Notes: generated by a model not told the origin, from the letters alone. A DNA stretch of 64,000 nt from Flintibacter faecis (GCF_014287875.1 NZ_JACOPN010000010.1:10722-74721), one strand, 5' to 3'. Shown: positions 17,201-24,618, counted from the first letter of the stretch. Numbers and translations are program-made.

Positions 17201-19551
17201 ATCACTTGACCTTACAGTGGGCAAACGAGTTCCTGCACCTCTATCCGAGTGCCAAGCTCCTTGTTGCCACCAAGAAGGATTTTGAAACAGCAAACCGTAA
17301 GAAGTTCTGCGCTCGTATCGCAACGGGTGACTATGATGCAGTCATCATCGGTCACAGCCAGTTTGAAAAAATCCCGCTTTCTGCCGAACGACAGGAACGG
17401 CAGCTGCGGGAGCAGATTGATGAGATCGAGGGTGCGATTGCGGAGCTGAAATGGCAGCGTGGCGAAAACTTCACGATCAAGCAGATGGAGAAAACACGAA
17501 AATCATTGGAAGCCAGACTGGACAAGCTCCTTGCCGCTGACAAGAAAGATGATGTCATTACCTTTGAGCAGTTGGGTGTAGACCGGCTGTTTGTGGACGA
17601 AAGCCATGCGTTCAAGAATTTGTTCCTCTACACAAAAATGCGAAATGTGGCAGGTCTGTCCACCTCCGAAGCCCAGAAATCTTCGGATATGTTTATGAAG
17701 TGCCGCTATATGGATGAGCTGACCGGCGGGCGTGGTGTGATCTTTGCAACCGGTACTCCAGTAAGTAACTCGATGACCGAGCTTTATACGGTCATGCGCT
17801 ATCTCCAGTACAGTACGCTCCAGCAAAAGAACCTGACCCATTTTGATTCCTGGGCATCGACCTTCGGAGAAACAACAACTGCGATTGAGCTTGCACCGGA
17901 GGGAACCGGCTATCGTGCCAGAACCCGATTTGCGAAGTTCTTCAACCTGCCTGAACTGATGAATATGTTCAAGGAGGTTGCCGACATCAAGACCTCTGAC
18001 CAGTTGCATCTCCCTGTTCCCGAAGCAAAGTTTGAAACGGTTGTGGTTCAGCCCTCTGAGTACCAGAAGGATATGGTGGCTTCCCTTTCAGAGAGAGCAG
18101 CAGATGTTCATGCCGGTATTGTAGACCCGTCCGTCGATAATATGCTCAAGATTACCAGCGACGGACGAAAATTGGGACTGGATCAGCGGCTAATGAACAC
18201 CCTGTTACCCGATGACCCTGACAGCAAGCTCAATGCCTGCGTGGGAAATATCCTGCGTATCTGGCAGGACGGTCAGGCTGACAAATTGACCCAGTTGGTG
18301 TTCTGCGACCTTAGCACACCGAAAAATGATGGAACCTTCAATGTCTATGATGATGTCAAAACCAAGCTGATTGCAAACGGTGTGCCTGCGGAAGAAGTTG
18401 CCTTTATCCATGATGCAGATACCGAGGCAAAGAAAAAAGACCTCTTTGCCAAGGTTCGTACCGGGCAGGTGCGAGTGCTTCTTGGCAGTACGCAAAAGAT
18501 GGGTGCAGGAACCAACGTCCAGGACAAATTGGTGGCAGTTCACCACTTGGATGTGGGTTGGCGTCCGTCTGATATGACCCAGAGAAACGGTCGTATCATC
18601 CGTCAGGGCAACCGGAACAAAGAGGTTCAGGTGTATCAGTATGTGACCGAGGGAACCTTCGATGCCTACCTGTATCAGACCTTGGAAAACAAGCAGAAGT
18701 TTATTTCTCAGATTATGACCTCCAAATCACCGGTTCGCTCCTGTGACGATGTGGATGAGCAGGCGCTGTCCTATGCGGAGATCAAGGCGCTGTGTGCCGG
18801 CAATCCGCTTATCAAGGAAAAGATGGACTTGGACATTGATGTGGCAAGGCTGAAGGTGCTGAAAGCTGACCACCAGAGCCAGCAGTACCGTATGGAAGAT
18901 AAGCTTCTGAAATACTTCCCGGCTGAGATTGAAAAGCAGACAGGCTATATTCATGGCTTTGAAGCTGATATTAAAACCGTGGAAGCACACCCGCAGATTG
19001 CCGATGGCTTTTGCGGCATGGAAATCATGGGCAAAGCCTACACCGAAAAGGCAGATGCCGGTGAAATCCTCCTTGCGGCTTGTAAGGACACGAAAAGTGC
19101 CGATCCGGTTCCTCTTGGCAGTTACCGTGGCTTTCAGATGGAGCTTTCGTTTGACAGTTTCCGGAACGAGTTCGATGTGACCCTGAAGGGCGCTGTGAGC
19201 CACAGAGTAGCCCTTGGAACGGACGCACGAGGAAATATCACCCGACTGGACAATGCCCTTGCAGGCATCCTTGAGCGCTTAGAACGAGCCAATGAGCAGT
19301 TGAATAATCTCTACAATCAGCAGGAAGCAGCCAAGGCGGAGGTTGGAAAACCGTTCCCGCAGGAAGCAGAGCTGACAGCCAAAAGTCAGCGACTGGCAGA
19401 ACTGGATGCAGCCCTGAATATGGAGGACTCTGTGGAAAATCGTGACGAAAGAAGCGAGTCAGAGCGTCCTTCTGTGTTGGCTGATCTGAAATCCAAAGCG
19501 GAGCATATCCCGCCTGCAAAATACTCTGAAACCCGTGAGGAGGTGTTGTAA
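11221..19551 (+). CDS. Giant methyltransferase / SNF2-type helicase fusion
   Basis: 2776 residues. ATG at 11221 after TTGGAGGGATACA. The N-terminal 250 residues contain YPEQVMIYAQRPNATFC, typical of ArdC/LtrC-like ssDNA-binding modules. Residues 260-375 are a low-complexity Gly/Asp/Ser/Gln linker encoded together with another gene (see 11999-12346). An adenine methyltransferase-like domain follows, with NYVGWGGLADAF near 1217, ILEPAMGIGNFFG near 1286 and NVPFGNY near 1351. The helicase has Walker A HEVGAGKTFEMA near 1961, DESH in VDESHAFKNL near 2125, and C-terminal motifs MGAGTNVQ and QRNGRIIRQGN near 2425 and 2455. The C terminus is coiled coil. Such giants are regular in Tn1549-like ICEs and may protect or process transferred DNA; this is inference. 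Confidence 0.92.
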   Translation: MNAKERFYSGLAKETIGKITSNTDNWTSFLRTMSRNYEFTYPEQVMIYAQRPNATFCKPYEDWNAENYRRYVKRGSTGIALFVMNRDKPYLRYVFDVADTGVRRSSPELKPWEVTPENRSYVMEAMERTFGVAADGVLEAQLEDIASALAAEYWDDYKKQFLDIVANSFLEEYDELNIEVAFKNAVANSVSYTMYCRFVESPDNYFEHEDFQKVFDFNTRQTVNALGTAVNAISTRMFQEIEKAIGEHEQIKATERSTDYERDDLQTGRRLSDSEPSVGERGRETSGQVRQDASSIFGTEQSDAPERHDSDGEPVPAPVGDRGNSESQSGVSDGAVPEGQPRTGQGNAADGVGAAHEQPESTGGGSRDDGAYQQLSLNLFLSENEQISFIDRAESFTPSAFSFAQEEIDHFLLLGSNTDEARKVVALEYMKQKPLEEIVQTLKQVYHGGYGLKEDSGNICAWYAEDGIHLAKGSSAIDSPRAQIVSWETVAERIGELLENGRFATNVELVEASGYERQKLAESLWHLYHDLSEEARSSNYLAILHQEPFRGFPDETADLAEKLDDPRFHATLVQQYSEFRKTLAENPDLLRFHYHKLNLIQKQLYELNMPLREYQTDMMQMPLVRQFITDDEVNADLTRGSGFSGGKARIYNYWQENHSAKEKMDFLKHEYGTGGHSHACSGATHSGQDHDAKGVAYTKSGCDKLQMSWAQVVQRIDGLIRKGRYLSPEEEAERQAIEEAKTDPLEDVYDRFAVIDTEDGEYAIWDNQTDDYYVDPEGVTEYFTDEWLANDYLEEVRQSVAAMESVQPEAPVAEPAEVVEASASEEPKWNYQVGDTVYLDDTAFRVEQITDREVQLRDPTLAYPIFRAENRENFERMLSQDERNHAVRVDAQTEEKPVTEDFLGKTEPRDYTPEYQLLDRLRMDCEYFLGAGQHSEKHLWAGNRHAQIAKMRELYEMIPDKPEWLTPEMINSYEERMAPRYLVAAYHHFENGFDDKLDYYTLEEAEKAAQGYVDGTMEDDGFKYDGAAVYDQQEHKCIRIYGDYPDEKAHAQVRASAEPEQQEPEHFIDHFYVAEDIQKRGALDIKEYSSFDDALRAYYALPDTQRKALGAMNTRDLPGSLDFVQCVDGKDTIIQDYAQVDGWQNAEVMDIIAQLEQSITTREIPPVPAVNFHITDDNIGEGGPKQKFARNIAAIETLFKLESENRNATTEEQEILSNYVGWGGLADAFDPDKGNWAKEYQTLKNLLSEDEYAAARASTLNAHYTSPTVIRSIYDAVGQMGFETGNILEPAMGIGNFFGMLPPEMQSSRLYGVELDSITGRIAQKLYPNAEIKVAGFETTDRRDFYDLAVGNVPFGNYKVSDKPYDKLGFSIHNYFFAKALDQVRPGGVVAFVTSRYTMDSKNSDARRYMAQRAELLGAIRLPNDAFKKNAGTEVVSDILFLQKRDHPIDIVPEWVNLDRTEEGHTMNSYFVAHPEMVLGDTVEESTAYGMDITVRPIEGMELSELLKEAVSHIQGTYQAVELPEADKGKEIETIPATPDVKNFSYTVVDGNVYFRENSLMRRVDLNEKAKDRVMGMVELRGIVNELIEYQLEDYPDEMITQKQAELNDAYDAFAAKNGLINNRANGQAFADDSSYYLLCSLENVDEDGNLKSKADMFTKRTIKPERRVTSVDTPSEALAISIGERGKVDLPFMAQLLGTPGEYDAIQAELRGVIFKDPMAPDAVEVGWQTADDYLSGDVRSKLRVAQMAADRDSSFHINVEALQKAQPKDLDASEIDVRLGATWIDADYIQQFMEETFETPYYLRRSIEVKFSELTAEWRINGKSSPNYNDVAAYVTYGTERANAYRILEETLNLKDIRIYDTIEDADGKQKRVLNKKETTLAQQKQQAIKDAFRDWIWRDPHRRETLSTKYNELFNSTRPREYDGSHIRFGGMNPDITLREHQRNAIAHVLYGGNTLLAHEVGAGKTFEMAASAMESKRLGLSQKSLFVVPNHLTLQWANEFLHLYPSAKLLVATKKDFETANRKKFCARIATGDYDAVIIGHSQFEKIPLSAERQERQLREQIDEIEGAIAELKWQRGENFTIKQMEKTRKSLEARLDKLLAADKKDDVITFEQLGVDRLFVDESHAFKNLFLYTKMRNVAGLSTSEAQKSSDMFMKCRYMDELTGGRGVIFATGTPVSNSMTELYTVMRYLQYSTLQQKNLTHFDSWASTFGETTTAIELAPEGTGYRARTRFAKFFNLPELMNMFKEVADIKTSDQLHLPVPEAKFETVVVQPSEYQKDMVASLSERAADVHAGIVDPSVDNMLKITSDGRKLGLDQRLMNTLLPDDPDSKLNACVGNILRIWQDGQADKLTQLVFCDLSTPKNDGTFNVYDDVKTKLIANGVPAEEVAFIHDADTEAKKKDLFAKVRTGQVRVLLGSTQKMGAGTNVQDKLVAVHHLDVGWRPSDMTQRNGRIIRQGNRNKEVQVYQYVTEGTFDAYLYQTLENKQKFISQIMTSKSPVRSCDDVDEQALSYAEIKALCAGNPLIKEKMDLDIDVARLKVLKADHQSQQYRMEDKLLKYFPAEIEKQTGYIHGFEADIKTVEAHPQIADGFCGMEIMGKAYTEKADAGEILLAACKDTKSADPVPLGSYRGFQMELSFDSFRNEFDVTLKGAVSHRVALGTDARGNITRLDNALAGILERLERANEQLNNLYNQQEAAKAEVGKPFPQEAELTAKSQRLAELDAALNMEDSVENRDERSESERPSVLADLKSKAEHIPPAKYSETREEVL
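11999..12346 (+). CDS. tnpV: TnpV-like protein overprinted inside the giant gene
   Basis: 115 residues read one base out of phase with the surrounding 2776-codon gene. CCGAAAGGAG stands eight bases before ATG 11999, a well-spaced ribosome binding site. The product is clearly homologous to TnpV at 1885-2268: GDYQIPNL, GRMRRAFLEQNNP, a helix with EFLMEQYL, and WVQHMNSLKAQAEEVV align along the full length. In the host frame the same DNA encodes an unstructured linker of Gly, Ser, Asp, Glu and Arg. Both frames therefore appear functional, with folding constraint mainly on the TnpV frame. Confidence 0.8.
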   Translation: MSEMTYRQAGDYQIPNLQLENEGEKPLGKYGRMRRAFLEQNNPMLLNDMILTESLFPHLWEIEETAKARVEFLMEQYLKDSPAPDKETQQMAWVQHMNSLKAQAEEVVMTELINS

Positions 19552-19883
19552 TGGCAAAGCGAGATCAGGATGTTCATTTCCTTGCATCCAAGGAGGAGGT
19601 CGAGCGAATCCATGAGAAGATGGACGAGCTTGGCATCCGCAGCATGGGAGCCTATCTGCGGAAAATGGCTCTGGATGGTTACTGTATCAGACTGGATTTG
19701 CAGGATGTGAAAGCCCTGGTTTCGCTCCTGCGAATCTGCTCCAACAACCTGAACCAGTACGCAAAGCGAGCGAACGAAACAGGCAGCATCTATCGTGCTG
19801 ACATTGAGGATTTGCAAAAACGGCTGGAGGAGATCTGGACGGACATGAGAGAAGTTCTTGTTCGCCTGTCCTCAATCCAGTAA
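19551..19883 (+). CDS. mobC: MobC-type relaxosome accessory protein (ICE1)
   Basis: 110 residues. ATG shares its A with the stop of the giant gene (TAATG), with GAGGAGGTGTTGT as ribosome binding site. A ribbon-helix-helix-like start (VHFLASKEEVERIHEKM) is followed by the MobC stretch GAYLRKMALDGY and NNLNQYAKRANETG. It should bind oriT and help the relaxase at 20347. The equivalent protein of ICE2 at 36791 has the same motifs (GAYLRKMAIDGY, INQIAKRINAGG). A small membrane-protein gene separates it from its relaxase here. Confidence 0.85.
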   Translation: MAKRDQDVHFLASKEEVERIHEKMDELGIRSMGAYLRKMALDGYCIRLDLQDVKALVSLLRICSNNLNQYAKRANETGSIYRADIEDLQKRLEEIWTDMREVLVRLSSIQ

Positions 19884-19901
19884 TCCGACAACTTGTTGGG
19901 A

Positions 19902-19926
19902 AGTCGCAGTTTCGGCTGCGGCTTTT
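19902..19926 (+). terminator. Terminator after mobC
   Basis: AGTCGCAG and CTGCGGCT arms around TTTCGG, followed by TTTT. Confidence 0.6.
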
Positions 19927-19944
19927 ACATAAGGGTTGACATCA

Positions 19945-19973
19945 TTGCGTTATGGCAGATACCCTTGTACAAT
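19945..19973 (+). promoter_or_regulatory. Candidate promoter for the small membrane gene and relaxase
   Basis: TTGCGT (19945-19950) and TACAAT (19968-19973) are 17 bp apart, and the membrane-protein start lies 26 bp further on. A better -35 (TTGACA at 19936) is also present but stands too far from this -10. It would serve 20000 and possibly the relaxase. Confidence 0.4.
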
Positions 19974-19999
19974 ATAATTAAAAGAAAGGGGTTGAGCCT

Positions 20000-20284
20000 A
20001 TGAAGCTGGTATTGAAGATATTGGCACTGCCGGTGCTGTTCGTTGTAAAAGTGATTTGCATTCTTGGAAATCTGCTTACAAATGTTGTGTCCTATGTAAT
20101 TGGTTTATTGCTCTTGGTCATTGGCGGATCTGCGATTTACTGCATTGTAAAGGCTTTGTGGCAGTCCCTGCTTATTCTTGTGGTTCTTGGAATTGCGACA
20201 ATAGCAGCGGTGTTCTTGCTCGTCTGGGCTGTTATGAAAGTCGAGAATATTGGAGAAAGTCTGGGAGCATTTATCAGGTCATAA
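20000..20284 (+). CDS. Small membrane protein of ICE1
   Basis: 94 residues. ATG at 20000 after AAAGAAAGGGGTTGAGCCT. Nearly the whole length is hydrophobic with two to three helices (about 5-22, 28-50 and 54-78), then a short polar tail MKVENIGESLGAF. It lies between mobC and the relaxase gene and has its own promoter candidate and terminator. Small membrane proteins occur at this place in other Tn1549-like elements, and the role is unknown. Confidence 0.7.
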   Translation: MKLVLKILALPVLFVVKVICILGNLLTNVVSYVIGLLLLVIGGSAIYCIVKALWQSLLILVVLGIATIAAVFLLVWAVMKVENIGESLGAFIRS

Positions 20285-20299
20285 GATAATATCAGAGAA

Positions 20300-20324
20300 A
20301 AGTCACCGACCGGTGGCTTTTTCT
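20300..20324 (+). terminator. Terminator after small membrane gene
   Basis: AGTCACC and GGTGGCT arms followed by TTTTTC, just before the relaxase ribosome binding site. Confidence 0.6.
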
Positions 20325-20346
20325 TTTTGGGAAGGAAGTGATGGGA

Positions 20347-21759
20347 ATGGCAGCGACAAGATTGATTGCACTCCATGTGAATAAGGGAAAGACGGTCGCT
20401 CAATGTTTGGCAGACAGAACCGACTACTCACAAAATGCCGCAAAAACCAATGATGGCGAATTTATCAGTTCCTATGAGTGTGATCCAAAGACAGCAGATG
20501 AGGAATTTCTGCTTTCCAAACGGCAGTATCAGCATATTACCGGCAGACAGCAGAAGAACAATATCATCGCATACCAGATACGCCAGTCCTTTAAGCCGGG
20601 AGAAATCACCCCGGAAGAAGCGAACCAAGTCGGCTATGAAACAGCGATGCGATGGACAAAGGGAAAACACGCTTTCATCGTTGCGACCCACATCGACAAA
20701 TCCCACATTCACAATCATATCATTTATAATTCGACCTCGCTGGATGCCACACGGAAATTCAAAAACTTCTTTCTTTCCGGTCTGGCGGTGCAAAGACTCA
20801 GTGATATGGTTTGCCTGGAACACGGGCTGTCCATTATTACACCGAAGCCGTATCGGGAGCGCCAGAAAAGAACTGTTTATCCCAAGAAGCGTACCCAGCG
20901 TGACGAATTATGTGATGCGATTGATGCGGTGCTGAAGCAGAAACCAAAGAGCTTTGATGGCTTTGTTCAGGCTCTGGCTGACATGGGATTTGAGTTCAAG
21001 GATGGAAAGCAGCCTGCGTTCAAGGGCGAGAATCAGAAGCGTTTCATTCGGCTGCGTTCCCTGGGCGAAGGATATAGCAAAGAGGAAATTCAAGCGGTTA
21101 TCTCCGGCAAGAACCTGCACAAATCAAAAGGCGGCTCTGCCAAGGCTCCTGCCCCGAAGCAGTTCCAGATGCTGATTGATATTCAGGCAAAGATGGCCGA
21201 GGGCAAGACGGTCGGTTATGAAAAGTGGGCGAAGAAGTTCAACCGAAAAGAAGCTGCCCGAACGGTAATCCTACTGAAAGAAAAAGGCTTGGGCAACTAC
21301 GACGATCTGACTGCTCATATTGAAAATCTGTCTGCCCGGTTCGATGCGCTTTCTGATTCTATCAAGGTCGCAGAGAAACGTATGGTTGAGGTTCAGGCGT
21401 TGCAGCAGCACATCAAAAATTATCGCAACACAAGGCAAATTTATATCGAGTACCGCAAGTCTGGATATAGCAAAAAATTCTTTGAAGAACACCGTCAGGA
21501 AATCACAATTCATAAAGCGGCGAAGCAAGCCTTTGATGAATTGCAGATTACAAAGCTCCCGTCCATGCAATCATTGTATGAGGAGTTTCATCAGCTGGCA
21601 GTCCAGAAAAAGCAGGACTACGCTGAGTACCGTCAGATCAGAAAAGAGAAAGAAGAACTGCTGATTGCCAAACGGACGGTTGAAACGATTTTGAATATCG
21701 ACAGGCAGAAAGAGCAGGAAAAAGAGAAAGAGAAAGAGGAAAAGAAGAACTTCCGTTAA
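20347..21759 (+). CDS. Relaxase of ICE1 (MobA/VirD2-like, MobP type)
   Basis: 470 residues. I place the start at ATG 20347 (MAATRLIALHVNKGK), with GGAAGGAAG about ten bases upstream; ATG 20341 and GTG 20338 are alternatives. The three-histidine motif HIDKSHIHNHIIYN sits near residues 115-128. An early tyrosine (TDYSQN) is the likely nicking residue. The C-terminal half is a helical, Lys/Glu-rich domain ending in a charged EKEKEKEE tail. It should nick the ICE1 oriT and pilot the strand. The relaxase of ICE2 at 37081 shares the layout. Confidence 0.9.
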   Translation: MAATRLIALHVNKGKTVAQCLADRTDYSQNAAKTNDGEFISSYECDPKTADEEFLLSKRQYQHITGRQQKNNIIAYQIRQSFKPGEITPEEANQVGYETAMRWTKGKHAFIVATHIDKSHIHNHIIYNSTSLDATRKFKNFFLSGLAVQRLSDMVCLEHGLSIITPKPYRERQKRTVYPKKRTQRDELCDAIDAVLKQKPKSFDGFVQALADMGFEFKDGKQPAFKGENQKRFIRLRSLGEGYSKEEIQAVISGKNLHKSKGGSAKAPAPKQFQMLIDIQAKMAEGKTVGYEKWAKKFNRKEAARTVILLKEKGLGNYDDLTAHIENLSARFDALSDSIKVAEKRMVEVQALQQHIKNYRNTRQIYIEYRKSGYSKKFFEEHRQEITIHKAAKQAFDELQITKLPSMQSLYEEFHQLAVQKKQDYAEYRQIRKEKEELLIAKRTVETILNIDRQKEQEKEKEKEEKKNFR

Positions 21760-21766
21760 AGCAAAA

Positions 21767-21815
21767 AGCCACGGTCTGCACTCCCCAAAGGGTGCGGATC
21801 GTGGCTGCTTTTTTG
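21767..21815 (+). terminator. Terminator after ICE1 relaxase
   Basis: AGCCACG (21767-21773) and CGTGGCT (21800-21806), with inner GCA/TGC pairing, are followed by a run of six T. Confidence 0.75.
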
Positions 21816-21909
21816 CTTTTCGATTTCGGTGCTTTCAACCATGGGCAAATTTTTATTCTACTGTTCTTTGAGAAACGATTGAAAATCGTGTAGCCATCAT
21901 CGGCAGATG

Positions 21910-22035
21910 ATGTTCAAAGGGGATTGGGGATGCTTCCCCAACAAGCAAATTTGCGAAGATTGCACCGAAGGGAAAATCGAGAAAATGAGTGAACCTGTAC
22001 AGGTTTACACTGCTTGCCAATTTGTGAGATTATGA
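21910..22035 (+). CDS. Possible Cys-rich micro-protein
   Basis: An open frame of 41 residues starting MFKGDWGCFPNKQICEDC, with four cysteines. No ribosome binding site is visible, and a second ATG stands just before. It lies between the relaxase terminator and the ermB segment. The Cys spacing looks protein-like, but the call rests on that alone. The stretch may equally be non-coding. Confidence 0.25.
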   Translation: MFKGDWGCFPNKQICEDCTEGKIEKMSEPVQVYTACQFVRL

Positions 22036-22060
22036 ATTTAGTATCGAGAATAGGGTACAC

Positions 22061-22300
22061 CTAAATTTTGCAATGCTGCAACCCTATCATCGTTGCATGG
22101 ATGAGTTGAGTATCTTTCGTTTTGATTCCTTTTACCAGGGTTTCTTTTCCCTCTAGTAATTCTTTTACATTTGTTTTGGTGAGTTTTTTCTTTCTAAAAT
22201 GTTCAGCTAAAGTGAAGGTACATTCAGGATAATTTGAACAACCATAAAACGATTTTTTTAATACAATATTGTTGCCACACTTAGGACATTTTCCTACAAG
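22061..22300 (-). pseudogene. Topoisomerase C-terminal zinc-finger fragment
   Basis: The complement reads KCPKCGNNIVLKKSFYGCSN, then YPECTFTLAEHFRKKKLT, and ends at a TAG (22061-22063). This is the Cys4 zinc ribbon that ends type IA topoisomerases of Gram-positive plasmids. The frame runs straight out of the inverted repeat at 22302-22368 and has no start, so only about 80 C-terminal residues remain. Plasmid topoisomerase remnants next to ermB are known from pAM-beta-1/Tn917-related DNA. Confidence 0.75.
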
Positions 22301-22301
22301 G

Positions 22302-22368
22302 GGTCCCGAGCGCTTAGTGGGAATTTGTACCCCTTATCGATACAAATTCCCCGTAGGCGCTAGGGACC
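22302..22368. repeat. Imperfect inverted repeat downstream of ermB
   Basis: Arms 22302-22329 and 22341-22368 match at 24 of 28 positions (outer GGTCCC / GGGACC, inner GAATTTGTA / TACAAATTC) around a loop with ATCGAT. I recognise this block from resistance-gene segments carrying ermB. It joins the topoisomerase fragment to the ermB unit. Confidence 0.8.
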
Positions 22369-22465
22369 TCTTTAGCTCCTTGGAAGCTGTCAGTAGTATA
22401 CCTAATAATTTATCTACATTCCCTTTAGTAACGTGTAACTTTCCAAATTTACAAAAGCGACTCAT
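22334..22465 (-). CDS. Short gene following ermB, truncated by the inverted repeat
   Basis: 43 residues starting MSRFCKFGKLHVTKGN. ATG at 22465 has GGGAGGAAATAATTCT upstream, the GGAGG lying inside the end of ermB, so it is co-translated. The last third runs through the inverted repeat and is probably not original. Short open frames of this kind trail ermB in many elements. No function is known to me. Confidence 0.45.
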   Translation of the reverse strand: MSRFCKFGKLHVTKGNVDKLLGILLTASKELKRSLAPTGNLYR

Positions 22466-22469
22466 AGAA

Positions 22470-23207
22470 TTATTTCCTCCCGTTAAATGATAGATAACTA
22501 TTAAAAATAGACAATACTTGCTCATAAGTAACGGTACTTAAATTGTTTACTTTGGCGTGTTTCATTGCTTGATGAAACTGATTTTTAGTAAACAGTTGAC
22601 GATATTCTCGATTGACCCATTTTGAAACAAAGTACGTATATAGCTTCCAATATTTATCTGGAACATCTGTGGTATGGCGGGTAAGTTTTATTAAGACACT
22701 GTTTACTTTTGGTTTAGGATGAAAGCATTCCGCTGGCAGCTTAAGCAATTGCTGAATCGAGACTTGAGTGTGCAAGAGCAACCCTAGTGTTCGGTGAATA
22801 TCCAAGGTACGCTTGTAGAATCCTTCTTCAACAATCAGATAGATGTCAGACGCATGGCTTTCAAAAACCACTTTTTTAATAATTTGTGTGCTTAAATGGT
22901 AAGGAATACTCCCAACAATTTTATACCTCTGTTTGTTAGGGAATTGAAACTGTAGAATATCTTGGTGAATTAAAGTGACACGAGTATTCAGTTTTAATTT
23001 TTCTGACGATAAGTTGAATAGATGACTGTCTAATTCAATAGACGTTACCTGTTTACTTATTTTAGCCAGTTTCGTCGTTAAATGCCCTTTACCTGTTCCA
23101 ATTTCGTAAACGGTATCGGTTTCTTTTAAATTCAATTGTTTTATTATTTGGTTGAGTACTTTTTCACTCGTTAAAAAGTTTTGAGAATATTTTATATTTT
23201 TGTTCAT
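22470..23207 (-). CDS. ermB: 23S rRNA adenine-N6 methyltransferase ErmB
   Basis: 245 residues, the full length for ErmB, starting [18 protein letters not shown] after AAGAAGGAGTGATTAC. The SAM-binding motif [10 protein letters not shown] (about 36-45) and the catalytic motif GSIPYHLST (about 100) are present, and the C terminus [13 protein letters not shown] is typical. It dimethylates A2058 of 23S rRNA and gives resistance to macrolides, lincosamides and streptogramin B. The usual regulatory leader peptide is not present: only 18 bp separate the start from the upstream integrase remnant. Expression is therefore probably not inducible by attenuation. Confidence 0.97.
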   Translation of the reverse strand: MNKNIKYSQNFLTSEKVLNQIIKQLNLKETDTVYEIGTGKGHLTTKLAKISKQVTSIELDSHLFNLSSEKLKLNTRVTLIHQDILQFQFPNKQRYKIVGSIPYHLSTQIIKKVVFESHASDIYLIVEEGFYKRTLDIHRTLGLLLHTQVSIQQLLKLPAECFHPKPKVNSVLIKLTRHTTDVPDKYWKLYTYFVSKWVNREYRQLFTKNQFHQAMKHAKVNNLSTVTYEQVLSIFNSYLSFNGRK

Positions 23208-23225
23208 GTAATCACTCCTTCTTAA

Positions 23226-23858
23226 TTACAAATTTTTAGCATCTACTAATATACCAATATTGCAGGAATCAAGATTAGAATACAAGTATTGGCATAATTT
23301 TTCCTGTTCAGCACGACTCAAAACTCTCATTTCCTTCGTTTGACGTTTTATCTGTATAGATCGTGCGTCACAAGAAATGGCTTTCCCGTTTCGGGTGGCA
23401 AATTGTAAGACATTTCGAATTAGAGATAAAATATCTGAAACAGTTTTAGAGGAAAGTCCATTCTCCTTTAATCCACCAGAAACAAGGAAAAAATTACACT
23501 GCGTTTCAATAAACTCGTGTGTTATATCACGCAATTGTTTGCTTCCGAACACAGGAAGTATATACGAGCTGAGAAGATTCCTATATTTGTTGCTTGTAGA
23601 TTCCTTCACTTTAGGACATATAGCTTGAAACCATTCCATAGCAACCTGTTCAAATTGATCTGAGCTAATTTCTGGATCGACAGTGACAGAATTACTCGTG
23701 CACGAACTTTGACTGATAAGTTTTGCCTTGACTTCTCGATATGACTTTGCATAAACATAACCGTAATTGGCTTTGCCTGTAGAAGATCGGGACTTAATGT
23801 ATCTTCCTTCCCATCTGCCGTCTTTCCTTTTGTAAATATTTTCTCCTTTTCGTGCCAT
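23226..23858 (-). pseudogene. Tyrosine integrase truncated by the ermB junction
   Basis: 210 codons from MARKGENIYKRKDGRW, with AAGGAGGTGTACCTT upstream of ATG 23858. The N-terminal arm-binding domain and the SAM-like core-binding domain (SNKYRNLLSSYILPVFG to FATRNGKA) are present. The frame stops after LSRAEQEKLCQYLYSN, shortly into the catalytic domain, so the catalytic Arg, His and Tyr residues are all missing. The last residues (VDAKNL) come from the junction with the ermB leader region. Its promoter and ribosome binding site may now drive ermB. Confidence 0.85.
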
Positions 23859-23966
23859 AAGGTACACCTCCTTCAATATGACTATAATTCTGACGGCAAA
23901 TTGTGACTTTGGAACTTTCTAAGATGGATTTTTGTGCAAAACCTCGTGTTTTATGTCCCTAACATA

Positions 23967-23995
23967 TTGACAAACAGTGCGACAATTTGTAAAAT
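23967..23995 (+). promoter_or_regulatory. Strong consensus promoter with no obvious gene
   Basis: TTGACA (23967-23972) and TAAAAT (23990-23995) with 17-bp spacing face right. A terminator follows at 24031-24063, so the transcript would be only about 60 nt unless read-through reaches the XRE gene at 24241. The rest of 23859-24240 holds two terminators and no gene. Confidence 0.55.
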
Positions 23996-24030
23996 AAAGA
24001 TATAAACTAAAAAAAACAGAGAAGAATGCG

Positions 24031-24063
24031 ATTCGTGGAGTAATGTACTCTACGAATTTTTTA
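24031..24063 (+). terminator. Terminator
   Basis: ATTCGTGGAGTA and TACTCTACGAAT arms around ATG, followed by TTTTTT. Confidence 0.7.
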
Positions 24064-24069
24064 TTTTAA

Positions 24070-24112
24070 AGAACCTCAAGATAGCTCATATTGTCGTCTT
24101 GGGGTTCTTTTC
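24070..24112 (+). terminator. Second terminator
   Basis: AGAACCTCAAGA and TCTTGGGGTTCT arms followed by TTTT. Confidence 0.65.
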
Positions 24113-24240
24113 ATTCTATCATTTAATGCAATCTGCCTATAAAATTTTATCATATTGCATTTATAAATGCAACTTGCACCCGATGTTGGTTGTTGAGATT
24201 TTTGGTACATTTTATAATGTATAGCAGAATCATACACAGC

Positions 24241-24618
24241 ATGGAGGTGATTGAAACGCAACCGGAAATTGATTACGTTAAGATTGGTCAGCGCATTAGA
24301 GCTGCCCGACTGGAAAAGGGTTATAGTCAGGCTGATTTGGGTGCGTTGGTTGGTTGCTCGAACAATCATATGAGCCATGTTGAAGTTGGACAGACGAAAG
24401 TTTCTTTGGCAATGCTTCTAAAACTGGCATTCGTCTTGGAAAAGAACTTTGACTATTTTTTACTGGATACCCCATATGCAAAATGCGACAGCATCATTGA
24501 TAATGAGATTGCTGCAAAACTGAAAAAGTGTAATGTAACAACATTGATAACCGTAGGAAAGTTGATTGATGTCTTGATTGACCAGCAAGAGATGATAAAA
24601 AAAGCGGAGCTTGATTGA
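24241..24618 (+). CDS. XRE-family transcriptional regulator
   Basis: 125 residues from ATG 24241. The helix-turn-helix is clear: KIGQRIRAARLEKGYSQADL, then ALVGCSNNHMSHVEVG (about residues 14-60). The C-terminal part is helical and Lys-rich. The start is uncertain: GGAGGT lies just inside the frame at 24242 and upstream ATGs exist at 24190-24220. It faces the convergent immA gene, with terminators between them. It probably regulates ICE1 functions, but its target is unknown. Confidence 0.8.
   Translation: MEVIETQPEIDYVKIGQRIRAARLEKGYSQADLGALVGCSNNHMSHVEVGQTKVSLAMLLKLAFVLEKNFDYFLLDTPYAKCDSIIDNEIAAKLKKCNVTTLITVGKLIDVLIDQQEMIKKAELD

Larger units (their letters stand above)
22061..23858. mobile_element. 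Acquired ermB segment
   Basis: Topoisomerase fragment, short gene, ermB and truncated integrase all read leftward, opposite to the flanking ICE1 genes, and the composition turns AT-rich. Both ends are broken genes, so the segment arrived by recombination and not as an intact transposon. It separates the ICE1 relaxase from its regulatory region. Confidence 0.65.
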
